A program made the translations under genes and the position numbers. DNA of 12,222 bases from Prevotella sp. UBA1378 (GTDB taxonomy: Bacteria; Bacteroidota; Bacteroidia; Bacteroidales; Bacteroidaceae), in contig DBRC01000034.1 of NCBI GenBank assembly GCA_002305505.1, positions 1 through 12,222 on the forward strand, given 5' to 3'. Below are positions 1-5,913 of this stretch, piece after piece. Every line of letters starts with the position of its first letter. Position 1 is the first letter of the stretch. Under the pieces are notes generated by a model. The model saw only the letters and a list, made by a program, of their open reading frames with translations. It did no database searches and had not been told where the DNA came from.

Positions 1-160
1 ACAAAATTAATCAAAATATTGTTCATCTGCAACATTTTGTGCGGAAATGTAAGTGGCGGGATGCAGAAAACAGCAGAAAGGAGGGGGACTTCCTTGCCGG
101 CGGTTGGGGTGGAGCATTTGTTTCTTTCCGCCCTTTTAGCCGCTTCTTACCTGCATTCGG
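1..160. other. Non-coding left edge
   Basis: I see no supportable gene between the window start and the stop codon of the phosphatase gene. No clear stem-loop followed by a T-run, reading leftward, could be found as a terminator for the cobQ operon. The only recognisable element is a possible leftward -7 box at the extreme edge, listed separately. Confidence 0.6.
2..9 (-). promoter_or_regulatory. Possible leftward -7 promoter box
   Basis: Read on the minus strand this is TAATTTTG, which fits the Bacteroidota TAnnTTTG -7 element. It would drive a gene lying to the left, outside the window. The surroundings are AT-rich, no convincing -33 TTTG was seen at the right spacing, and the downstream gene is not visible, so this is weak. 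Confidence 0.25.
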
Positions 161-646
161 CTAACGGTGTTTCCCGTGGTTATTAAGCCATTCGAACAAT
201 CCCTCGCAGGCATCCTCAAGCAATTCTATTACCAACTCGAATCCACTGTCGCCGCCATAATAAGGGTCGGGTATGGAGGAATGACCGGGATGATGACGCA
301 GGAAATCCGTCATCATCCTTACTTTCTCGCGTTCTTCCGGTGTCCGTGCCATTGCTGTGATGTCTTCGTAATTCTCATGGTCCATCACGATGACATGGTC
401 GAATCGGTCGAAGTCTGACCGGCTGAACTGGCGGGCGCGACTGCAGAAATCGTAGCCATGATGTGCACCGTGACTGCGCATGCGGCGGTCGGGCAGTTGT
501 CCGGCGTGCCAGCCGCCAACCCCTGCGGAGTCGATTCGGAAATCCTTTTCCATTCCGTGTTTCTCTACGATGTGCAGCATGATGCCCTCGGCAGCCGGTG
601 AGCGGCAGATGTTGCCGAGGCAAATAAATAGGATAGAGTGTTTCAT
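161..646 (-). CDS. Low-molecular-weight protein-tyrosine phosphatase
   Basis: A 161-residue cytoplasmic phosphatase of the LMW-PTP (Wzb/arsenate-reductase-like) family, which hydrolyses phosphotyrosine through a cysteinyl-phosphate intermediate. The P-loop CLGNICRS lies at residues 9-16, with the nucleophile Cys9 and phosphate-binding Arg15. The general-acid motif DPYY is at 127-130 (Asp127). The length is normal for the family. I chose the ATG at 646 because family members usually begin a few residues before the first strand (here MKHSILFI). A second in-frame ATG at 664, inside the last copy of a 16-bp tandem repeat, would add six residues (MNRHKY). It is the last gene of the cobQ operon, following the MATE gene. 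Its substrate cannot be read from the sequence. The family call is firm; a role in B12 metabolism is only suggested by position. Confidence 0.93.
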   Translation of the reverse strand: MKHSILFICLGNICRSPAAEGIMLHIVEKHGMEKDFRIDSAGVGGWHAGQLPDRRMRSHGAHHGYDFCSRARQFSRSDFDRFDHVIVMDHENYEDITAMARTPEEREKVRMMTDFLRHHPGHSSIPDPYYGGDSGFELVIELLEDACEGLFEWLNNHGKHR

Positions 647-655
647 ATATTTATG

Positions 656-717
656 TCTGTTCATCCGTTAATCTGTTCATCCGTTAATCTGTTCATCCGT
701 TAATCTGTTCATCCGTT
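656..717. repeat. 16-bp tandem repeat, about 3.9 copies
   Basis: The plus-strand unit TCTGTTCATCCGTTAA occurs at 656-671, 672-687 and 688-703, then as a 14-bp partial copy at 704-717. The full copies are identical. On the coding (minus) strand each unit carries GGATGA, which offers an ATG and a TGA, and TTAA, which offers a TAA. The MATE gene stops inside the array, in the second copy met from upstream, and the upstream candidate start of the phosphatase gene (664) is in the last copy. The array therefore forms the whole junction between the two genes. Confidence 0.95.
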
Positions 718-2045
718 CTCATTTTCTTCAGCTCACTGTAGACCAGCGGGACAGTGAGCACGAATGCGCAGACATCGGAAACGGCCTGGCACATCTCCAC
801 GCCCGCCAGTCCGAAGAAATAGGGCAGGATAAAAATGAAAGGGATGAAAAACAACCCCCGTCGCGCCCCCGCCGCGATGTTCGCCTTCAATGCTTTGCCG
901 ATGGTTTGCATGAGCATGTTGCCCATCATCATGAAGGCGCCGAGCGGATAGCTGACGAGCTGCCAGCGGAAAGCCGCTGTGCCGATGGCTATAACGTCGG
1001 GGGCATCGCGGAAAATAGCCACTATCAATCCGGCATAATAAAAGCCGAGGATGGCGCAGACGATGAGGAAGGCCGTGCCTATCTTGACACAGAACCAGAA
1101 CCCTTCGCGTACACGTCCGTATAAGGCTGCTCCATAACAGAAACCGCACAGCGGTTGGTATCCTTGGCCTATGCCGATGATGATGGAATACACGAAGAAC
1201 GTGATGCGCGTAACAATCGACATACCCGCAATGGCGGCATCCCCATACCTACTCGCCACAACATTCAGACAGACAGTTGCCAGTGCCCCCAATGCTTGTC
1301 GGGTTAACGACGGCGTACCGCCGTACATGATGTCGGCAATGATTCTGCGGGTCGGGGTAAAGTCGCGCAGCTTGATGCGTATGTTCTCTCCTTTGCGGCT
1401 CATGTACATCAGCAGCAGGAAGCTGAAGGCTTGGCCGCTTACCGTGGCAATGGCCGCGCCCGTAACGCCCATGTTGAGGCCGAGGATGAGTATAGGGTCG
1501 AGTATGACGTTGAGCACGGCTCCCGAAACGATTCCGATCATTGCCATGGAGGCATTGCCCTGGAACCGCATTTGGTTGTTCAAGGTCATTGAAGCGGTGA
1601 TAAACGGTGCCCCTAAGAGGATGATGCGCATATAGCGTTCGGTGTAGGGCAGAATGGTAGGCGTAGAACCTAAAGCCAGCGAGATGGGGCGGAGAAAGAC
1701 AAGGCCGGCCACAGTGATGAGCATCCCGGAAGCGATGGCATAGACAAAAGACGTTGCTGCCATTTTCCGGGCGGCCGCGGTATCTCTTGCCCCCAGTTCC
1801 TGCGCAATGGTGACGCCTGCTCCCTGGCCGAAGAGGAAACCGGTGGCCTGGATGATGGCCATCACGGCAAAGACAATACCGACAGCCGCCGTCGACTGTG
1901 TGTCGACTTGCCCTACAAAGAAAGTATCGGCAATATTGTACATACTCGTTACCAGCATGCTGATAATGGTAGGTACGGCCATCGTGGGTATCACCTTGTG
2001 AATCGGCGCCTGTGTCAGGAAGGTATAGTTGTCCCGGTGTTTCAT
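693..2045 (-). CDS. MATE family efflux transporter
   Basis: A 450-residue inner-membrane protein of the multidrug and toxic compound extrusion family (MepA/DinF-like in appearance), expected to export small molecules using a Na+ or H+ gradient. The sequence shows about twelve hydrophobic segments and family-like stretches such as NIADTFFVGQ near the N terminus, NNQMRFQGNAS and LNVILDPILILG in the first half, and GIGQGYQPLCGFCYGA in the second. The start at 2045 (MKHRDNY) lies 2 bp after the cbiB stop. The reading frame stays open upstream to 2255, but that stretch overlaps cbiB, has no MATE similarity and is rejected. The last residues (about RTDEQING) are encoded by the 16-bp tandem repeat. 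Its substrate is unknown. Co-transcription with three cobalamin genes is inferred from the tight spacing and suggests, without proving, a corrinoid-related cargo. Confidence 0.93.
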   Translation of the reverse strand: MKHRDNYTFLTQAPIHKVIPTMAVPTIISMLVTSMYNIADTFFVGQVDTQSTAAVGIVFAVMAIIQATGFLFGQGAGVTIAQELGARDTAAARKMAATSFVYAIASGMLITVAGLVFLRPISLALGSTPTILPYTERYMRIILLGAPFITASMTLNNQMRFQGNASMAMIGIVSGAVLNVILDPILILGLNMGVTGAAIATVSGQAFSFLLLMYMSRKGENIRIKLRDFTPTRRIIADIMYGGTPSLTRQALGALATVCLNVVASRYGDAAIAGMSIVTRITFFVYSIIIGIGQGYQPLCGFCYGAALYGRVREGFWFCVKIGTAFLIVCAILGFYYAGLIVAIFRDAPDVIAIGTAAFRWQLVSYPLGAFMMMGNMLMQTIGKALKANIAAGARRGLFFIPFIFILPYFFGLAGVEMCQAVSDVCAFVLTVPLVYSELKKMRTDEQING

Positions 2046-2047
2046 TT

Positions 2048-3001
2048 CTATCTTATTATTATAAGAGACAACGCCACTGCTGCCACCATCAGTATTTCGG
2101 TGCAGCGGTTGATGCGTATCGCGGTTTTCATGTCGCCGGTATCCAGCATCCGTCCGTTCTCGCCGATATAGGGTTTCTCGAAATATTCGCCGAAATAGTA
2201 GTGCGGACCGCCAAACCGGCAGTTGAGTATCCCAGCCAGGGCTGCTTCGGGCCATCCGCTGTTAGGGCTGGCATGCTGATGCCCCCATTTCATGACGAAT
2301 CCCGCAAGCGGCAGCCGTCCCGAAACCACGAGCATCAGCAAGGCCGTAAGTCGGGCCGGGATATAATTGGCAGCGTCGTCCATCCGCGCGGCGAAACATC
2401 CAAAGTCAACATAGCGCCCGGTGTGGTAGCCGATCATGGAGTCGAGCGTGTTCACCATCTTATAGGCCAGCATACCCGGTACGCCGAGGAGTGCATACCA
2501 AAAGAGCGGTGCGATGACTCCGTCGCTCAGGTTTTCGGCCAATGTCTCGAGGGCGGCGGTGCGCACCCCCTGTCCCGATAGCCCGGATGTGTCGCGCCCC
2601 ACGATACGTGCCACCTGCCGGCGTCCGTCTTCGAGCGAGCAGTCTAAGGCAGTGAATACGTTGCGCACTTCGCGTGCCAACGTGGTGCCCGCAAGGCAAT
2701 AGAAGATGAAGACCGCCTGTATCCCCATGCCCAGCAACGGCGGCATGGTGTCGAGCCAGCGCAGCAGGTACCATGCTGCAGCATAGGTGGCTGTTACCAA
2801 GGCAACGCTCATCATACCGCCTTTCAGTTTGCGCTGCCTCCCGCGGTTGAGCCAATATTCGCCTTTCGCGATGGCTTTGCCGAACAGCACGACGGGGTGG
2901 GGCAACTGCGCGGGGTCGCCCAGCAGCAGGTCGAGCAGCCAACCGATGAGCAGTGGCATCGCAGGCCATGCCATGATACAGTAGGGAAAGAGATCCGTCA
3001 T
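2048..3001 (-). CDS. cbiB: Adenosylcobinamide-phosphate synthase (CbiB; CobD in Pseudomonas naming)
   Basis: A 317-residue integral membrane enzyme that joins adenosylcobyric acid to (R)-1-amino-2-propanol O-2-phosphate, giving adenosylcobinamide phosphate in late cobalamin synthesis. Visible family motifs in order are LLLGDP (25-30), HPVVLFGK (35-42), ETLAENLSDG (152-161), YKMVNTLDSMIGY (180-192), DDAANYIPARLTA (208-220) and SPNSGWPEAALAG (245-257). Hydrophobic segments lie at the N terminus, near 64-105 and at the C terminus. The length is normal. The start at 3001 (MTDLFPY) overlaps the upstream aminotransferase stop as ATGA, a 4-bp overlap typical of translational coupling. A longer open frame to 3052 adds 17 residues that lie inside the previous gene and look unlike the family. 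The product of its neighbour CobD is its amine substrate. Confidence 0.96.
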   Translation of the reverse strand: MTDLFPYCIMAWPAMPLLIGWLLDLLLGDPAQLPHPVVLFGKAIAKGEYWLNRGRQRKLKGGMMSVALVTATYAAAWYLLRWLDTMPPLLGMGIQAVFIFYCLAGTTLAREVRNVFTALDCSLEDGRRQVARIVGRDTSGLSGQGVRTAALETLAENLSDGVIAPLFWYALLGVPGMLAYKMVNTLDSMIGYHTGRYVDFGCFAARMDDAANYIPARLTALLMLVVSGRLPLAGFVMKWGHQHASPNSGWPEAALAGILNCRFGGPHYYFGEYFEKPYIGENGRMLDTGDMKTAIRINRCTEILMVAAVALSLIIIR

Positions 3002-3999
3002 TCCTGATATTTTTTTATAGCCGCTATGAGTGTGTCGTTTTCTTCCCTGCATTGTGCGGCGATGCGGAAGCAGTGACAGTCCAGTCCGTCGAAGTTGGAG
3101 GCGTCGCGTATCAGTATGCCGTGCTTAGCAGCCAGATATTCCTTCAGGCGGGCGGCTGTGTCATTCATAATCCTCACCAGCATGAAATTGGTTTCCGTTT
3201 CGCCGGCATGAATGTGTGGGATGCTGTTCAGCTCCCGTTTCAGCCTTTGCGCTTCTTGCAGATAGCCGTCCAAGTCTGTAATGGCCGGGCGGTTGTTGGC
3301 GATGAGGAATTTTCCCGCCTCTATCGCCAGCGAGTTGACCGTCCACGGCCGGGCATACCGCCTTATCTCCCGGACGATATGCTCCGCCGCCGTAATGTAT
3401 CCGATGCGCAGTCCGGGCACGGCATAGGTTTTGGTCATCGAGTGCAGCTGTACAACGTTATCTGCCTGAACCGCTTCTTGCGGCGACATGATGCGTGCCT
3501 TGGTATAGTCTTCGTAGGCTTGGTCGATGACTACGAGGCCATGGCGCTGTATGTATTCCCCGACGGCCTCTTGCGTGTACACGCTGCCCGTCGGGTTGTT
3601 AGGGTTGCAGAGCCATGCGATGGAGCCCTTCCGGCTGGTGTCATCCTTGCCGGCCGGCCTCATCCCGAACATGTTGCAAGCATCCGCGTATTCGCTGAAA
3701 GTAGGGTGCTCAATTGTATAGGGATTTCCGTGTCCGCCGCTATAGGCCTGTGCGATGAGATAGATGGCCTCTGTGACACCGTTGGTTGCCAGTACGCAGC
3801 CGTCGGGGATACCGTGCTTCCGGGCGATGATGCGTTCCAGTGAGTAAGGCTGCGGCTCCGGATAACTGCCGATGACGTCCATCCGGGCATTGAGGAACGC
3901 CTTCAGTCCGTTCAGGTCGGCATGGCCGTAGATGTTCGAACTGAAGTTCATCCGGATGCCCGGATATAGGTATATATCGTCGCCGTGCCCCTCAATCAT
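2998..3999 (-). CDS. cobD: Threonine-phosphate decarboxylase-type PLP aminotransferase (Salmonella CobD / Pseudomonas CobC)
   Basis: A 333-residue fold-type I PLP enzyme resembling histidinol-phosphate aminotransferase. In the cobalamin pathway the CobD member decarboxylates L-threonine O-3-phosphate to the aminopropanol phosphate linker used by CbiB. Visible features are CNPNNPTG (131-138), the cofactor-contacting Asp159 and Tyr162 in VVIDQAY, the Schiff-base Lys190 in SMTK, the phosphate-binding Arg198 in GLRIGY and the C-terminal Arg312 (CFRIA) expected to bind the substrate carboxylate. It is slightly shorter than the Salmonella enzyme. The start at 3999 overlaps the end of cobQ by 8 bp, and the 3' end overlaps cbiB by 4 bp. 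The fold is certain. The decarboxylase rather than transaminase activity is inferred from its position between cobQ and cbiB. Confidence 0.92.
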   Translation of the reverse strand: MIEGHGDDIYLYPGIRMNFSSNIYGHADLNGLKAFLNARMDVIGSYPEPQPYSLERIIARKHGIPDGCVLATNGVTEAIYLIAQAYSGGHGNPYTIEHPTFSEYADACNMFGMRPAGKDDTSRKGSIAWLCNPNNPTGSVYTQEAVGEYIQRHGLVVIDQAYEDYTKARIMSPQEAVQADNVVQLHSMTKTYAVPGLRIGYITAAEHIVREIRRYARPWTVNSLAIEAGKFLIANNRPAITDLDGYLQEAQRLKRELNSIPHIHAGETETNFMLVRIMNDTAARLKEYLAAKHGILIRDASNFDGLDCHCFRIAAQCREENDTLIAAIKKYQE

Positions 4000-5539
4000 C
4001 GCCGGTCAGTATTTGGTAGATGCGCCCCATGTCGACATGCCGGCGCACGTGGTCGGCCAGCAAGTCGTATTGCTGCTTTTTGAAAGCGTGGTAATCGATA
4101 GGTCGCCCGCCTTGCTTTATCTTTTCAGCGTAAGGTGCAAGCAGCATATCGACAAACGCTTTGTTGTCGAGGATGCCGTGGATGTATGTACCTAAGCATT
4201 TTTCGCTGTAGCCTACGCCGGCCTCTCCAAAAGAGCAATTCCCCTGCCGGCATTCTGGAGCCAGTTTTATCTCGAAGAGCCTGTCGGTTCCGCCCGTCAG
4301 TACAGTCGTTCCCATGTGTATCTCATAACCCTCCATCCATTCGGGCGGCGTGCTTGCATGCAAAAGGCGTTGCGGTAGCGTGAACCTTACTTGCCGGGTA
4401 ACCTTTTCCCCCTCTATCGTCGTTGTGACAGGCAGCAGGCCCAGACCGGGCATCCGCTCGATTTCTCCCTCCGCATGGTAAGGGTCGAGCACTTCTTGTC
4501 CCATCATCTGATAGCCTCCGCAGATGCCCAGTACCGTTGCGCCGTCGCGATGGGCGCGCAATATGGCCTGTGCCGTGCCGTTACGGCGCAGTTCGTATAA
4601 ATCGTCGATTGTGCTTTTCGACCCCGGCAGGATGATGATGTCGGCCTTTTTGATGTCCTCCGTATTGTTCGTATAAAACAAATGTACGCGTGTGTCCTGT
4701 TCCAGCAGGTCGAAGTCGGTGAAGTTGCTCAGATGGCGCAGCAGTACGACGGCAATGTTCACCTTCCCGTGCCCAGCCTGTGTCGGCTTGCTGCCCAGTG
4801 CAACACTGTCTTCTTCCTCAATATGGATATTTTGGAAATAAGGCACGACACCCAATACAGGCACGTGGCAGATGTCCTCCAGTATCCGGATACCATCTTG
4901 GAAGAGCCGCAGGTCGCCGCGGAACTTGTTGACAATGATACCTTTGATGCGTTTGCGCTCTTCCGGCCGCAGCAAAGCAATGCTGCCATAGAGGCTGGCA
5001 AAGATGCCGCCCCGGTCGATGTCGCCCACCAGTATGACGCTGGCTCCCGCATGCATGGCCATGGGCATGTTCACGAGGTCGGTATCGCGCAGGTTCAGTT
5101 CGCAGATGCTTCCCGCCCCTTCCATCACGATAGGGTTGAAACGCCGTGCCAGCCTGTCATAAGCGGCATGCACCTCGGTTCTGAGCGTCTCGCGCCCCTC
5201 CTTCCGGTAATAGTCGTAAGCATGCTGGTTTCCGATGGGCTTTCCGTTGAGCACCACCTGGCTCGTGTGGTCCGACTGTGGCTTCAGCAGCAGCGGGTTC
5301 ATGTCCGTATGACAGGCGATGCCGGCAGCCTCCGCCTGTACGGCCTGTGCCCTTCCTATCTCCAGTCCTTCGGGCGTGGCGTACGAGTTGAGCGCCATGT
5401 TCTGCGCTTTGAAGGGGGCAGGGTGGTAACCGTCTTGCAAGAAGATGCGGCAAAAAGCGGTTGCCAGCACGCTCTTTCCTACGTCGCTGCCCGTACCGGC
5501 CAGCATCATGGGGTGTAGAATCTTGTTTATCTTGTTCAT
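3992..5539 (-). CDS. cobQ: Cobyric acid synthase, glutamine-hydrolysing
   Basis: A 515-residue cytoplasmic amidotransferase (CbiP/CobQ) that amidates four carboxylates of adenosylcobyrinic acid a,c-diamide, using ATP and glutamine, to give adenosylcobyric acid. The N-terminal dethiobiotin-synthetase-like ATPase half carries the P-loop variant GTGSDVGKS (15-23) and the DIDRGGIFASL motif (173-183). The C-terminal class I-type glutaminase half carries LPGSKSTIDDL (304-314), the nucleophile Cys340 in GICGGYQ, GYEIHMG (404-410) and His454 in TYIHG. The length matches the family. It is the first gene of the leftward operon; a TACCTTTG -7 box lies about 75 bp upstream of the ATG. No riboswitch is visible on this strand. 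The gene overlaps the downstream cobD by 8 bp. Confidence 0.97.
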   Translation of the reverse strand: MNKINKILHPMMLAGTGSDVGKSVLATAFCRIFLQDGYHPAPFKAQNMALNSYATPEGLEIGRAQAVQAEAAGIACHTDMNPLLLKPQSDHTSQVVLNGKPIGNQHAYDYYRKEGRETLRTEVHAAYDRLARRFNPIVMEGAGSICELNLRDTDLVNMPMAMHAGASVILVGDIDRGGIFASLYGSIALLRPEERKRIKGIIVNKFRGDLRLFQDGIRILEDICHVPVLGVVPYFQNIHIEEEDSVALGSKPTQAGHGKVNIAVVLLRHLSNFTDFDLLEQDTRVHLFYTNNTEDIKKADIIILPGSKSTIDDLYELRRNGTAQAILRAHRDGATVLGICGGYQMMGQEVLDPYHAEGEIERMPGLGLLPVTTTIEGEKVTRQVRFTLPQRLLHASTPPEWMEGYEIHMGTTVLTGGTDRLFEIKLAPECRQGNCSFGEAGVGYSEKCLGTYIHGILDNKAFVDMLLAPYAEKIKQGGRPIDYHAFKKQQYDLLADHVRRHVDMGRIYQILTGDD

Positions 5540-5613
5540 TCGTAACGCAAGGGTAATGCCAAAGTGCGCAATGAAAGCCTGCTTTCAAATTGCCGAGTGC
5601 AGCTTATCTGTTG

Positions 5614-5621
5614 CAAAGGTA
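5614..5621 (-). promoter_or_regulatory. Leftward -7 promoter box for the cobQ operon
   Basis: On the minus strand this is TACCTTTG, a full match to the Bacteroidota TAnnTTTG -7 element. It would start transcription near 5607, giving a leader of roughly 65-70 nt before the cobQ ATG. A TTTTTG at 5640-5635 is closer than the usual -33 spacing, so the upstream half is weak. The leader shows none of the conserved cobalamin riboswitch boxes. Confidence 0.55.
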
Positions 5622-5664
5622 CATAAATTTTCATCAAAAAGAATGTTTTTTCATTTATTATTGC

Positions 5665-5672
5665 TAATTTTG
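5665..5672 (+). promoter_or_regulatory. Rightward -7 promoter box for the riboswitch-btu operon
   Basis: TAATTTTG matches the Bacteroidota TAnnTTTG -7 element and ends 4 bp before the first paired base of the riboswitch. Transcription would therefore begin almost exactly at the aptamer's 5' stem, as expected for a riboswitch-led transcript. A T-rich stretch at 5645-5651 lies in the -33 zone, but there is no clean TTTG. Confidence 0.65.
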
Positions 5673-5676
5673 CAAC

Positions 5677-5851
5677 GCATTAGGTTCACCGTTGGGTGAT
5701 GAAAAGGGAATCGGGTGCAAGTCCCGGACAGTCCCGCTGCTGTAAGCCGTCTTTAAGGCGCGAACACCATGTCACTGAGCTTTTTATTCGAATGGATTTG
5801 GTTCGGGAAGACGTTCGTTGCCGGACGGTAAGTCAGAAGACCTGCCGATGC
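5677..5851 (+). ncRNA. Cobalamin riboswitch (AdoCbl-type aptamer)
   Basis: This leader RNA is expected to bind a cobalamin and repress the btu genes when B12 is plentiful. The conserved boxes occur in the expected order: GATGAAAAGGGAA (5699-5711), GGGTGCAAGTCCCGG (5713-5727), CCCGCTGCTGTAAGC (5733-5747), the GTCACTG box (5771-5777), and near the 3' end GACGGTAAGTCAG (5824-5836) with AGACCTGCC (5838-5846). The outer stem closes: GCAT (5677-5680) pairs with ATGC (5848-5851), and AGGT (5682-5685) pairs with ACCT (5840-5843). It sits directly after a promoter box and ends about 60 nt before the btuB start codon. The ligand preference (adenosyl- or methyl/aquo-cobalamin) cannot be decided by eye. 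Confidence 0.93.
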
Positions 5852-5859
5852 TGCGATAT

Positions 5860-5892
5860 CTTCCCGTGTCTTCGAGGAATAGGATGGGGAAG
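5860..5892 (+). promoter_or_regulatory. Possible expression-platform hairpin before btuB
   Basis: CTTCCC at 5860-5865 can pair with GGGAAG at 5887-5892 around a 21-nt loop, and a further GATAT (5900-5904) could extend the stem by pairing with ATATC (5856-5860) across a bulge. The hairpin lies between the aptamer and the btuB ATG at 5914, where a regulatory stem that blocks initiation is expected. No T-run follows, so translational rather than terminator-type control is more likely. This is pairing seen by eye, not a computed fold. Confidence 0.4.
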
Positions 5893-5913
5893 GGTTTTCG
5901 ATATGATTCTTGT

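Noticed and set aside
1..160. A terminator for the cobQ operon
   Set aside because: No stem with a following T-run could be found reading leftward; GCCGGC near 96 is a short palindrome only.
656..717. The tandem repeat as a CRISPR array
   Set aside because: The 16-bp units are directly adjacent with no spacers and are too short for CRISPR repeats.
1171..1635. 154-residue open frame antisense to the MATE gene
   Set aside because: It is hydrophobic only because it mirrors membrane-protein codons; no start context or neighbours support it.
2046..2255. N-terminal extension of the MATE frame by about 70 residues
   Set aside because: It lies within cbiB, is polar and Arg-rich, and does not resemble the family; the ATG at 2045 gives a normal 450-residue MATE protein 2 bp after the cbiB stop.
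4682..5518. 278-residue open frame antisense to cobQ
   Set aside because: It mirrors the codon pattern of cobQ, has no recognisable domain, and cobQ carries all family motifs on the other strand.
5818..5913. N-terminal extension of the btuB frame
   Set aside because: It is inside the riboswitch and leader and would bury the signal peptide; the ATG at 5914 gives a standard secreted N terminus.
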